Below are positions 8,101-16,988 of a stretch of DNA of 64,000 nucleotides, piece after piece. Origin of the DNA: DASULK01 sp036278255 (GTDB lineage: Bacteria > Actinomycetota > Actinomycetes > Mycobacteriales > Micromonosporaceae); assembly GCA_036278255.1 (NCBI GenBank), contig DASULK010000231.1, positions 1-64,000 on the forward strand. The letters are read 5' to 3'. The first letter of the stretch is position 1, and each line of letters starts with the position of its first letter. The translations under genes were made by a program, and so were the position numbers. The notes below the pieces were generated by a model. It ran no database searches and was not told the DNA's origin. It saw only the letters and a program-made list of their open reading frames with translations.

Positions 8101-8220
8101 ATGATCTGCCGGGCCTACCGCGAGAAACGACACGACGATTACCGGGGCCGCACCGGGTGCGACTGCCAGCACCGTAACCCCGCACCGACCCGTCGGGTCG
8201 CGGGTTGGGCAAGCTCGTGA
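8101..8220 (+). CDS. Small ORF, translationally coupled to the RibD-like gene
   Basis: A 39-codon ORF starting at ATG 8101 (MICRAYREKRHDDYRGRTG...) and ending with TGA at 8218-8220. The terminal bases GTGA overlap the GTG start of the next gene by four bases, the same coupling used by many gene pairs in this window. It is basic and includes three cysteines (C3 and a CDC group). No Shine-Dalgarno sequence is evident. It could be a genuine small protein, a leader peptide, or a chance open frame. No family recognised. Confidence 0.4.
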   Translation: MICRAYREKRHDDYRGRTGCDCQHRNPAPTRRVAGWASS

Positions 8221-8999
8221 CCGAACCGGCCATCCTCACCCGGCTCTGGCCCGATCCCGATGGGCAACCGCTGGACACCGAGGCCCTGATCAAGCTCTAC
8301 GACCGCACCGAAGACCCCAGCCTACGGGTCAACTTCGTCACCAGCATCGACGGGGCGGTCGAGTTGGACGGCTACTCGGCCGGCCTCTCCAACGAACCGG
8401 ACAAACGGGTCTTCGGCATGCTGCGGATGCTCTGCGACGCCCTGGTGGTCGGTGCCGGCACCCTCCGGCAGGAACAGTACAGAGCGCTCCGCCTCGACGA
8501 ACGCCGCCGCGCCTGGCGGCGCGAGCAGGGCCTCGCCGAGTTTCCCACCCTGGTGGTGGTGTCCCGTTCCCTCGACCTCGACCCGGCGCAGGCGGCCTTC
8601 GCCGACGCCCCGGTCCGCCCGCTGGTGCTCACCCACACCGCAGCATCGGTACCAGCAGAACTCGCCAAGGTGACCGATGTGATCCGGGCGGGTGACACCG
8701 ACGTCGACCTCCGCCTCGCGTTGGCCGAACTGCGCGCCCGCGGCTACCGGCAACTACTCAGCGAGGGGGGCCCGTACCTGTTCGGCTCGCTCACCTCGGC
8801 CGACCTCGTCGACGAGGTGTGCCTGACCGTCTCGCCGCTGCTGGCTGGGGCAGGAGCCGGCCGGATCACCGCCGGACCGCCGAGCGCCCCGCGTCATCTG
8901 CCGCTGCGCCACGTGCTGGCCGCGGAGGGCATGCTGATGCTGCGCTACGGGCGTGATCCCTCCCCCGCCACGCTGGCCGGGCACGCCGACACCGGCTGA
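8217..8999 (+). CDS. RibD C-terminal-like pyrimidine reductase family protein
   Basis: A 260-residue protein with the dihydrofolate-reductase-like fold of the riboflavin RibD reductase domain: NFVTSIDGAVELDG (~residues 39-52), CDALVVGAGTLRQEQY, FPTLVVVSRSLDLDP, QLLSEGGPYLFGSL and ADLVDEVCLTVSPLLAG. There is no N-terminal deaminase domain, so it is a stand-alone reductase, probably NADPH-dependent. Whether it acts in riboflavin synthesis or on another substrate cannot be told. The start is GTG 8217, overlapping the upstream small ORF (GTGA); TTG 8205 is an alternative. Confidence 0.85.
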   Translation: MTEPAILTRLWPDPDGQPLDTEALIKLYDRTEDPSLRVNFVTSIDGAVELDGYSAGLSNEPDKRVFGMLRMLCDALVVGAGTLRQEQYRALRLDERRRAWRREQGLAEFPTLVVVSRSLDLDPAQAAFADAPVRPLVLTHTAASVPAELAKVTDVIRAGDTDVDLRLALAELRARGYRQLLSEGGPYLFGSLTSADLVDEVCLTVSPLLAGAGAGRITAGPPSAPRHLPLRHVLAAEGMLMLRYGRDPSPATLAGHADTG

Positions 9000-9031
9000 C
9001 GGTCATCCCTTTCCCGGTGCCGGCCGACCAC

Positions 9032-10342
9032 TCAGCCCTTGTCGGGTTCGCCACGCTCGACGAAGGCCATCCACGGGTCTGCTGGCGGACGCCCTGCGGG
9101 CTGCACTGGCGCGCGTTGCGGTGGCGGCGGGCCACCATCCTGTGCCGTGGCCGGAGCATCGACCGCGGATCGGCCGGCGATGACGGCGGCTGCCAACGCC
9201 GTGGTGATGGGCACCGCGGCGATCAACCCGACGGTGCCCACCACACTGCGCACTAATTCCTGGGCAATGAGTTCGCTGGTCAGCACCGCTCCGATGGGAT
9301 CGTTACCGGCGGCGAAGAGCAGCATCAGCGGCAGCGATGCGCCGGCGTAGGCCAGCACGATGGTGTTGATTACCGAGGCGATGTGTGCCCGGCCGACCCG
9401 AGTGGCCGCGCCGTAAAGCTGCCGGAACCCATAACCGGTGTTGGCGCGGGCCAATTCGGTGACGGTGGTCGATTGGGTGATGGTGACATCGTCGAGCACC
9501 CCGAGCGAGCCGATGACGATGCCGGCCAGCAGCAGGCCACGCATATTGACCTCGCCATGGGTGAGGCTCAGATAGGTCGACGTCTCATCCGCAATACCGG
9601 ACAGCCGCGTACCGGTCGTGGCCAGTGCCGAAAGAGCCGCCGTGATGGTCAGGCTGACCAGGGTGCCGACGACCGCGATGGTGGTGGTGAGACGGAAACC
9701 GTGGGTCAGGTACAGCACCGTGAGCATGATCGCGGAAGAACCGACGATGGCCACCAGCAGCGGTGAACGACCGTCGAGGATGGCCGGGACGATGAAGAGC
9801 AGCAGCACGACGAAAGTGACGCTCAGCCCCACCAGGGCCCGCAGGCCGCGCCACCGGCCGAAGGCAATCACCGCCACGGCGAAGGCTGCGCCCAGCAGCC
9901 ACAACGGTGCGGCGCGCTGATGATCGACGATCGAGTACGGCTGCCCGCTCAGCGCGTCGGGAAGATGGAGCAGCACCACCCGGTCACCCTTGTCCACGGT
10001 GACCGCGCCGGGCCCGAACGGAAGATCCGTGACGATCTGCTCGCCGGCATCCGGGCCGTCGGTCAGTTTCACCGTGACCGTGCCGCATCTTCCCGTCGGG
10101 TCATCGATAGGCGGCTCCGCCTCCTCGGGCAACTGCGGGCAGTCGACGGCCCGCACATCGACGACCTGTCCGAAGACCCGGGTGGGCCCCTCACCGTGCA
10201 CATTTGCCGGTCGACCGTCGGGCCAGAGCAGCATCAGCCCGATCAGGGTCAGTACCGCGATCGGGACCAGCACGATGACCGCGAGTCGTCGCACCCGCGG
10301 CGATGCCGGCGGCTGGGATTCGTGGGAATGGGGCACGCCCAT
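9032..10342 (-). CDS. YibE/F family membrane protein
   Basis: A 436-residue polytopic membrane protein. After one N-terminal helix (LAVIVLVPIAVLTLIGLML) comes an extracytoplasmic region of ~110 residues with a CPQLPEEAEP segment and a Cys at RCGTV. About seven further helices contain the YibE/F hallmarks (WRGLRALVGLSVTF, GVLDDVTITQSTTVTEL, INTIVLAYAGASLPLML). The C-terminal tail is proline-rich. The function of the family is not established; transport has been suggested. ATG 10342 is chosen over an upstream TTG. It is divergent from the HerA-like cluster. Confidence 0.85.
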   Translation of the reverse strand: MGVPHSHESQPPASPRVRRLAVIVLVPIAVLTLIGLMLLWPDGRPANVHGEGPTRVFGQVVDVRAVDCPQLPEEAEPPIDDPTGRCGTVTVKLTDGPDAGEQIVTDLPFGPGAVTVDKGDRVVLLHLPDALSGQPYSIVDHQRAAPLWLLGAAFAVAVIAFGRWRGLRALVGLSVTFVVLLLFIVPAILDGRSPLLVAIVGSSAIMLTVLYLTHGFRLTTTIAVVGTLVSLTITAALSALATTGTRLSGIADETSTYLSLTHGEVNMRGLLLAGIVIGSLGVLDDVTITQSTTVTELARANTGYGFRQLYGAATRVGRAHIASVINTIVLAYAGASLPLMLLFAAGNDPIGAVLTSELIAQELVRSVVGTVGLIAAVPITTALAAAVIAGRSAVDAPATAQDGGPPPPQRAPVQPAGRPPADPWMAFVERGEPDKG

Positions 10343-10499
10343 GGCCGCCAAGCTTACGGAAGCCCGGGGCGATCAACCGACGGTGGGCACGGGATGAGCC
10401 GCGCGCCACTTGGCGCGCTGTCGCACGAGTGAGGCAGGATGCAGGAGGTGTGCCACGACCGGCGTGACCAGGCAGCAACGTCAAAGGGGGACCGAGGCG

Positions 10500-12257
10500 G
10501 TGGGTGAGATCGATCCGGACCGGCCCGGTGAGGTGGTCGGCCGGGTACTCGGCACGGCCGATGCCACCCCGCTGCAGTTCTGGACGGCGGTGGCGCCGGA
10601 CAGTTATCTCCAACTCGACGACGTGGTGGTCACCCGACGTGAGCTGCCGGATCGGGAACCGGTCACCATCTCCGGGGTGGTGACCCAGGTCCGGGCCCGG
10701 CACGAAGGCGCCCAGTTCGATTCCGACGTATTCGCCATCGCCGAGGGCACCCTGCCCGCCCAGGTGCAGGAGGCCGCGGAGATCACCACCACCCGGGTCG
10801 ATCCCGAACTGTATGTGCCGCCGACGCCCGGCGCGTCAGTGCAGCGGGCCGAAGGTAAGGCGCGCGCGGCGGCGCTGCACTTCGACCGGATGGAGCGCCA
10901 GGTGCCGATGGGGGCGGGGCGGGACGGGGTGCCCGTCTATCTCAACGCCGACTTCCTCGACGGAAAACGCGGGGCGCACGTCTCCATCTCCGGCATCTCC
11001 GGCGTGGCCACCAAGACCAGCTTCGCCACCTTCCTCCTCTATTCGGTTTTCCACTCCGGGGTGCTCGGCGGCGACGCGGTCAACGCCAAAGCACTGATCT
11101 TCAACGTCAAAGGTGAGGATCTACTCTTCCTCGACCACCCCAACAACCGGCTCGATGAGGCCACCGTCGCGGCGTACGCCCGGCTGGGGCTGCCCGCCGG
11201 CGCCTTTCCAGATGTGCGCGTCTACGCCCCGCCTCGCCCCGGAGACTCCTCCGGCACACCGGATGTGAGCAGCCGGCACTCCGGCGTTGACAGCTTCTAC
11301 TGGACGCTGGACGAGTTCTGTGCCGAGCGGCTGCTGCCGTACGTCTTCGCCGACGCCGACGACGAACGGCAGCAGTACACCATGGTCGTCCACTCGGTCA
11401 CCGCCTACCTGGCCCGGCATGCCCGGCCGGCCGACGGCGGGGTCAGCCTGGATGGTGTGCGGCTCGGCTCCTACGGCGATCTGGTCGACCACATCGTCGA
11501 GCAGCTCAACGACGACGAGACGCGGAGCGCATGGGCCGGCAGCGCGGTGGGGCTGGGCACGGTCAACGCCTTCGCCCGGCGGCTGATCGGCAGCAAGAAG
11601 GATCTGGCCCGGCTGATCCGGGGTGACCTCGCCACCCGTCGCCCCCACACGATCAATACCGCCGCCAGCGCCCAAGTCACCGTCGTGGATCTGCACAACC
11701 TGCCCGAGCGGGCCCAGCGCTTCGTGGTCGGGGTGACCCTCAAAACCGAGTTCGAACGCAAGGAGAAGGCCGGCACCGCCAAGCCATTACTCTTCGTCGT
11801 CCTCGACGAACTCAACAAGTACGCCCCGCGCGAAGGCTCCTCCCCCATCAAGGAAGTGCTGCTCGACATCGCCGAGCGGGGCCGCTCGCTCGGCGTCATC
11901 CTGATCGGGGCGCAGCAGACCGCCAGCGAAGTGGAGCGGCGCATCGTCACCAACTCGGCGGTCCGGGTGGTAGGCCGGCTCGACCCGGCGGAGGCGTCCC
12001 GTCCGGAATACGGTTTCCTGCCTCCGGCGCAACGACAACGGACCCTGATCGCCAAGCCTGGCACCATGTTCGTCAACCAGCCTGATATCCCGGTGCCCCT
12101 CTGCCTGGAGTTCCCGTTCCCGGCATGGGCGACCCGGGTATCGGAGGCGGGCCCGGCGCCGTCGCAGACGCTGCGGTCGATCACCCAGGCCGCCGACCCG
12201 TTCGCCGTCGTCGGCCAACGCGCCAGCTCCCTCACCGACGACGACATCCCGTTCTGA
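10500..12257 (+). CDS. HerA/FtsK-type ATPase with atypical P-loop
   Basis: A 585-residue ATPase. The N-terminal ~110 residues resemble the small beta-barrel domain preceding HerA motors (PGEVVGRVLGTADATPLQFW, DSYLQLDDVVV). The P-loop region reads ISGISGVATKTSFATF (~residues 162-177): Gly and Lys-Thr are kept, but the spacing and the Gly before Lys differ from GxTGxGKT. Walker B is LLFVVLDELNKYAPREG (~D435-E436). A sensor region follows (SLGVILIGAQQ), then RIVTNSAVRVVGRLD. The hexameric translocase role is inferred from HerA relatives. The start is GTG 10500 with GGGGGA 8 bases ahead. It is the first gene of a four-gene end-processing cluster, 23 bases before sbcD. Confidence 0.82.
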   Translation: MGEIDPDRPGEVVGRVLGTADATPLQFWTAVAPDSYLQLDDVVVTRRELPDREPVTISGVVTQVRARHEGAQFDSDVFAIAEGTLPAQVQEAAEITTTRVDPELYVPPTPGASVQRAEGKARAAALHFDRMERQVPMGAGRDGVPVYLNADFLDGKRGAHVSISGISGVATKTSFATFLLYSVFHSGVLGGDAVNAKALIFNVKGEDLLFLDHPNNRLDEATVAAYARLGLPAGAFPDVRVYAPPRPGDSSGTPDVSSRHSGVDSFYWTLDEFCAERLLPYVFADADDERQQYTMVVHSVTAYLARHARPADGGVSLDGVRLGSYGDLVDHIVEQLNDDETRSAWAGSAVGLGTVNAFARRLIGSKKDLARLIRGDLATRRPHTINTAASAQVTVVDLHNLPERAQRFVVGVTLKTEFERKEKAGTAKPLLFVVLDELNKYAPREGSSPIKEVLLDIAERGRSLGVILIGAQQTASEVERRIVTNSAVRVVGRLDPAEASRPEYGFLPPAQRQRTLIAKPGTMFVNQPDIPVPLCLEFPFPAWATRVSEAGPAPSQTLRSITQAADPFAVVGQRASSLTDDDIPF

Positions 12258-12280
12258 CCCGGACCCCATAAGGAGGGCGC

Positions 12281-13450
12281 GTGAAGATCCTGCACACCTC
12301 CGACTGGCATGTCGGGAAGGTCCTCAAAGGGCAGCCACGGATCGCCGAGCAGATCGCGGTGCTCGCCCAGGTGGTGGAGATCGCCCGGGCTGAACAACCG
12401 GATCTGATCATCGTTGCGGGGGACCTCTACGACACGGCGGCCCCCACGCCGGATGCCACCCGGGTGGTGACCCGCGCCCTCTCCGCGCTGCGCGGCACTG
12501 GCGCGCAGCTGGTCGCGATCGGCGGAAACCACGACAACGGGGCGGCGCTGGACGCGCTGCGGCCGTGGGCGGAAGCGGCCGGCATCACGTTGCGCGGCAG
12601 CGTCCGGGACAGTGCCGCCGACCATCTGATCGAGGGAACCACCGACGACGGCCAGCTCTGGCGTCTGATCGCGCTGCCGTTCCTGTCCCAGCGCTACGCG
12701 GTACGGGCCGTCGAGATGTACGACCTCACCGCGGCCGAGGCGACCCAGACCTACGCCGATCACCTGGGACGGTTGATCGGGCGGCTCGCCGAGAACTTCG
12801 ACACCCCCGGGGTGGTCAACCTGGTCACCGCCCACCTGACCGTGGTCGGCGGGCGGATGGGCGGCGGCGAACGGGAAGCGCACAGCGTGCTCAGCTATGC
12901 CGTGCCCTCCACCCTCTTCCCCACCAACACCCACTACGTGGCGCTGGGGCACCTGCACCGCGCCCAGCAGGTGCCGGGTCCCTGCCCGATCCACTACAGC
13001 GGCAGCCCGTTCGCGGTGGACTTCGGTGAGGAGGAGAACACGCCGTCGGTCACCATCGTCGAGGTCACCGCGCAGACCGCGGCGAAGGTCCGGGAGGTCC
13101 CGGTCACCGCTGCGACCCCGCTGCACACCGTACGCGGCACCCTGACCGAACTGGCCGAGCTGGCGACGCCGGTCGGGGACGGGCAGCCCGACGCCTGGTT
13201 GCGGGTTTTCGTCCGGGAGGCGCCCCGCGCCGGGCTGCGGGAAGAGGTGCAGGAACTGCTACCCCGGGCGCTGGAGGTACGGATCGACCCGGAGTTCATG
13301 CCGACCCGCGACACGGGGGTGCGACGGGCCCGACGCAGCGGGCGCGCGCCGGGCGAGCTCTTCGCCGACTACCTGGAGAGCCGGGGCCACACCGACGACG
13401 ACGGTGTTCGGGCACTCTTCGACGAACTCTTCGAGGAGGTCGGAAGGTAG
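12281..13450 (+). CDS. sbcD: SbcD/Mre11 exonuclease subunit
   Basis: A 389-residue metallophosphoesterase nuclease. All phosphoesterase motifs are present: SDWHVGK (D8, H10), AGDLYD (D48), GGNHDN (N83-D85), TAHLTVVGG (~185) and ALGHLHRAQ (~222-230). It would form the nuclease half of the Mre11-Rad50-type complex that processes DNA ends and hairpins with two Mn ions. GTG 12281 follows a strong AAGGAGG. The stop overlaps the sbcC start by one base (TAGTG). It is flanked by HerA-like and NurA-like genes, so a shared end-resection role is likely. Confidence 0.93.
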   Translation: MKILHTSDWHVGKVLKGQPRIAEQIAVLAQVVEIARAEQPDLIIVAGDLYDTAAPTPDATRVVTRALSALRGTGAQLVAIGGNHDNGAALDALRPWAEAAGITLRGSVRDSAADHLIEGTTDDGQLWRLIALPFLSQRYAVRAVEMYDLTAAEATQTYADHLGRLIGRLAENFDTPGVVNLVTAHLTVVGGRMGGGEREAHSVLSYAVPSTLFPTNTHYVALGHLHRAQQVPGPCPIHYSGSPFAVDFGEEENTPSVTIVEVTAQTAAKVREVPVTAATPLHTVRGTLTELAELATPVGDGQPDAWLRVFVREAPRAGLREEVQELLPRALEVRIDPEFMPTRDTGVRRARRSGRAPGELFADYLESRGHTDDDGVRALFDELFEEVGR

Positions 13451-15951
13451 TGCGCCCCCTTCGGTTGGATCTGGCGGGCTTCACCGTCTTCCGCGACGAG
13501 ACCACGATCGACTTCACCGACGCCGATTTCTTCGCGCTGGTCGGCCCGACCGGGTCGGGTAAGTCGAGTCTGCTCGACGCCATCTGCTTCGCGCTCTACG
13601 GCACGGTCCCGCGTTGGGGCAGCAGCCGAGGCATCGCCAACGCTCTCGCCCCGTCCGCCACCGAGGCACGGGTGCGGCTGGTCTTCGAAGCGGCCAACGA
13701 CCGCTACATCGCCACCCGGGTGGTGCGCCGCGACGGCCGAGGCAATGTCAAGACGGCGGGCGCCGGCCTGCAGTTGATGCCGCCCGGGTTCGACGTGTCC
13801 CGGCTGGACAGCGGCCTGACCCCCGACGACCTGGGTGAGGTGCTCGCCGGCACGCCCGCCGAGATGGAGCCGGCGGTCCTCGACGCGGTCGGCCTGCCGT
13901 ACGAACAGTTCACCAGCTGTGTGGTGCTGCCGCAGGGGCAGTTCGCCGACTTCCTGCACGCCCGGCCGGCCACCCGACAGCAGATTCTGGTCAACCTGCT
14001 CGGGCTCGGCGTCTACGAGGAGATCCAGAAGCAGGCGACCGCCCGCGCAGTGCAGGCCGAGGCGCAACTGGCCGCCGTCGACCGGCTGCTCGGTGACCTC
14101 GACGACGTCGGCGACGAGGCGGTCGAAGCTGCCGAGGCCCGCCTCGCGCAGACCCGAAAGTTGGCAGCGGCAGTCGAGGCGGGCGTACCCGAGCTCGAGG
14201 CTGCCGAACAGAAGGCGGCGGCGGCCAGCGCCGAACTGGCCACCCTCGACGGCGAGATCGCAGAGCTGACCGCGGTGCGGCCACCATCGGAGGCGGCAAC
14301 GGTCGCGGCGGCCGTGGCCACCGCCCGGGCCGCGGTGGCCGAGGCACAGGCCGCGGTGACCGCCGCTGAGGAGCTGGAAGAGAAGGTACGCGGCGAACTG
14401 AGCGGCGCCGCCGATCCGGCAGCCCTGCGCCTGCTGCTGGAGGCGCACACCGAACACGATCGACTCGTGGCGCAGGCGGAACCGCTGACCGCGCAGGTCG
14501 CTGCGGCCGAGGCGGAACAGAACGCCGCCGTCACCGCGCTGCAGGAGGCCCGAGCCGCGGCGGATCGGGCGGCCGAGGAGCTGGAGGCGGCCCGGCGGAC
14601 CTACCAGGAGGCGCAGACCGCGGACCGGGCGGCCGCGCTGCGCACCCAGCTCACCGCCGGTCAGGCCTGCCCGGTCTGCACCCAGTCTGTGACCACGCTG
14701 CCGCCGTCCCCCGCCGGCTCCGCCGTGGCGGCGGCCGAGGTCGCGGGGCAGGCCGCCCGCCGGGCCGCCGACGCCGCGCAGCAGCGGGTCGCCGAACGGG
14801 ACCGGGCGGTACGCCACCTGGACCGGGCGTTGGAGCGGGCCCGCGCCCAGCAGGAGCAGCTCACCGGCCGGCTCACGGAGTTGGCGGACCGGCTCGCCGA
14901 CTCCCCCGGCTCGGCGGCCCTGTGCCGGGAACTCAACAACCTCGACGCGCTGCGGCGGCGTCTCGACGAGGCCGGCACCGCGGTGCGAAGCGCCCGCCAG
15001 GCGTATCGCACCGCTCAGACCGAGGCGGAGGAGACCGAGGAGCGGGTACGCGCAGCGTGGCGCCAGTTCGATGCGGCCCGGGACCGGCTGGCCCGACTGG
15101 ATCCACCAGCCGCTGACCGCGACGACCTCACCACTGCCTGGCAGCAGCTGAGCGGCTGGGCGGCGGCCGAAGCAGATCAACGCCGCCTGCGCCGGGATGC
15201 GGCGGCCGCGACGGTCAGCGGTGCCGAAGCGGCCCGGACCGCCGCCCATGACCGGCTCACCGCCCTCTTCACCTCGGCCGGGCTGCCCGTACCGACCGGG
15301 CAATCTGGAGCGGCCTCGATGCCCGGCGACTACCTGCAGGCGGCTGCGGTGGCGGTGGAGCGGGCCGAGGCTGAGCAACGCCGGCTCATCGAACGCCGGG
15401 AGCAGGCGCGGCGGCTGGGTGAACAGCGTGCCGGCCACGAACTCGACGCCCGAACCGCCCGGGCACTGGCCGGGCATCTGCGCGCCAACAACTTTGAACG
15501 CTGGCTGCTGGCCGAGGCGCTGGACCTGCTGGTCGACGGCGCCTCCCGGATCCTGCGTGAACTCTCCGCCGGGCAGTACGAACTGGGGCACGACAAGGGT
15601 GAGTTCTTCGTTGTCGACCACCACGACGCCGGACTGCGCCGAGGGGTCCGCACCCTCTCCGGTGGAGAGACGTTTCAGGCGTCCCTGGCCTTGGCGCTGG
15701 CCCTCTCCGAACAGCTTGCCGGCCTCTCCACCGCCTCGGCCAGCCTGGAGTCGATCGTGCTGGACGAAGGCTTCGGCACCCTGGATGCCGCAACCCTGGA
15801 CACCGTCGCGGCGACCCTGGAGAGCCTGGCCGCGCGCGGGGACCGGATGGTCGGCGTGGTCACCCACGTCCCGGCGCTGGCCGAGCGGATCCCGGTCCGG
15901 TTCGAGGTGCGCAAGGATGCCCGCACCGCCCAGGTCAGACGGGTGGGGTGA
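13450..15951 (+). CDS. sbcC: SbcC/Rad50 SMC-type ATPase subunit
   Basis: An 833-residue SMC-like ATPase, somewhat shorter than E. coli SbcC (~1050). The N-terminal half-ATPase carries GPTGSGKS (32-39). Long Ala/Glu/Arg-rich coiled coils occupy ~200-400 and ~425-680 on either side of a CPVC zinc hook (407-410). The C-terminal half has the signature LSGGETFQASLALALALSE (~736) and Walker B IVLDEGFGTLD (~769). The shorter arms account for the reduced length. GTG 13450 overlaps the sbcD stop by one base. It partners the SbcD nuclease in ATP-dependent DNA-end processing. Confidence 0.92.
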   Translation: MRPLRLDLAGFTVFRDETTIDFTDADFFALVGPTGSGKSSLLDAICFALYGTVPRWGSSRGIANALAPSATEARVRLVFEAANDRYIATRVVRRDGRGNVKTAGAGLQLMPPGFDVSRLDSGLTPDDLGEVLAGTPAEMEPAVLDAVGLPYEQFTSCVVLPQGQFADFLHARPATRQQILVNLLGLGVYEEIQKQATARAVQAEAQLAAVDRLLGDLDDVGDEAVEAAEARLAQTRKLAAAVEAGVPELEAAEQKAAAASAELATLDGEIAELTAVRPPSEAATVAAAVATARAAVAEAQAAVTAAEELEEKVRGELSGAADPAALRLLLEAHTEHDRLVAQAEPLTAQVAAAEAEQNAAVTALQEARAAADRAAEELEAARRTYQEAQTADRAAALRTQLTAGQACPVCTQSVTTLPPSPAGSAVAAAEVAGQAARRAADAAQQRVAERDRAVRHLDRALERARAQQEQLTGRLTELADRLADSPGSAALCRELNNLDALRRRLDEAGTAVRSARQAYRTAQTEAEETEERVRAAWRQFDAARDRLARLDPPAADRDDLTTAWQQLSGWAAAEADQRRLRRDAAAATVSGAEAARTAAHDRLTALFTSAGLPVPTGQSGAASMPGDYLQAAAVAVERAEAEQRRLIERREQARRLGEQRAGHELDARTARALAGHLRANNFERWLLAEALDLLVDGASRILRELSAGQYELGHDKGEFFVVDHHDAGLRRGVRTLSGGETFQASLALALALSEQLAGLSTASASLESIVLDEGFGTLDAATLDTVAATLESLAARGDRMVGVVTHVPALAERIPVRFEVRKDARTAQVRRVG

Positions 15952-16007
15952 GGCAGCATGCAGGGTGTTTCCGCGAACCTGACCGCAATGATCGGACGGC
16001 GGGTCCG

Positions 16008-16973
16008 GTGAAGGCACGGCTCTTCGTCGATGCCTGGGATCCCGGTTACGGGGCCTCGTTCGAGGGGGCGGGCGCCGAAGGCCCTGCGGCGCCGAGCAGC
16101 GCCCGGGTCGAGGCGGACGTGGAGTTGCCGGCTGCGGCATGGCGCCCGATCTCCGCCCCGGAACGACTGCAGGCCCCCGACGTCGTGCTGCTGGTTGACG
16201 GTGTGCGCCGGATCGACGCCAGCGTCTGGACCGCGGAGGAGGACGGAGGCTCCTTCCCCGGGGTCGCCGCCTCGTACGCCGCCGGGGTGGTCCGCTGCGA
16301 CCTCGCCGGAGGCTCGGCGGAACTGGCGGGGGCGCAGGTCGCCCGCGGTCTGTTCACCGCGAGCCTGTCCGCCACCGATGTGGTCGCCGGTTCAGTCCGC
16401 TATGTCGTGCACCGGGTCGGCGGCACCGGTGAGCTGAGCAAGCTGCCGTCGGCGGTGCAGGGGCCACTGACCGCGCTGGAGGTCGAGGTTTCGGGGGCGG
16501 CCCGTACCGACGGTGACCTGCTGGTGGTGGACGGCCCGCTACGTAACCGTCGGCAACTGCCCCGCACGATCGGCTACATCAAAACCCAGCACAGCCAGTA
16601 TCTGGATGCCCGGCTGACGGCGGCGGCGGTGACGGCGCTGCGCGCCGGCGAGCGCTCACCGGTCTTCCGGCTCGGCACCGCCTGGGGTGGCTACTCGTGG
16701 TATCTGCGGCTCCCCGGCTCGACCGGCGCCCCCTGGTCGGGCATCGTCCGGCTGGAATGCTCGGCGGAGCTGGCCGAGCACGAGGCGATCGAGTTGGCCG
16801 AACTGTCGCAGGTGACGTTGCCCCGGTTCGCCTCCACGCCGTACAAGGATCCCCGGGCTCCGCAGAACCTGATCCCCATTGCCGGCCTGGAGCGCCGGCT
16901 GCGGGCCCTGCTCGGTGATGCCCGGCTGCTGCACCGGGCGCTAACCCTGGCTGCGGCCCGTAGCGGGCGCTGA
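16008..16973 (+). CDS. NurA-like nuclease domain protein
   Basis: A 321-residue protein with features of the NurA 5'-3' nuclease family: a DG acidic motif in VVLLVDGVRRID (D64), a second acidic strand LLVVDGPL (D175), and GYIKTQHSQYL about 15 residues later. The rest (GTAWGGYSWYLRLPG, a late PYKDPRAPQNLIPIAGLERRL) fits the NurA C-terminal region. NurA works with HerA to resect DNA ends in archaea, and here it is the fourth gene after HerA-, Mre11- and Rad50-like genes. The start is GTG 16008; an earlier GTG 15948 would overlap the sbcC stop (GTGA) but adds a poorly conserved-looking leader. Assignment by motif and context. Confidence 0.7.
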   Translation: MKARLFVDAWDPGYGASFEGAGAEGPAAPSSARVEADVELPAAAWRPISAPERLQAPDVVLLVDGVRRIDASVWTAEEDGGSFPGVAASYAAGVVRCDLAGGSAELAGAQVARGLFTASLSATDVVAGSVRYVVHRVGGTGELSKLPSAVQGPLTALEVEVSGAARTDGDLLVVDGPLRNRRQLPRTIGYIKTQHSQYLDARLTAAAVTALRAGERSPVFRLGTAWGGYSWYLRLPGSTGAPWSGIVRLECSAELAEHEAIELAELSQVTLPRFASTPYKDPRAPQNLIPIAGLERRLRALLGDARLLHRALTLAAARSGR

Positions 16974-16988
16974 GGATACCGTTCGGGC

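Noticed and set aside
10500..15951. Anti-phage defence system (Sir2-HerA or DUF4297-HerA type)
   Set aside because: No Sir2, DUF4297 or other effector domain is adjacent. The partners are Mre11, Rad50 and NurA-like proteins, which fits DNA repair better.
13369..16140. A 923-codon open frame antisense to sbcC
   Set aside because: It is the mirror of the GC-rich coiled-coil codons of sbcC. Its composition is extreme Gly/Arg-rich with no domain, and the sense gene has all Rad50 motifs.
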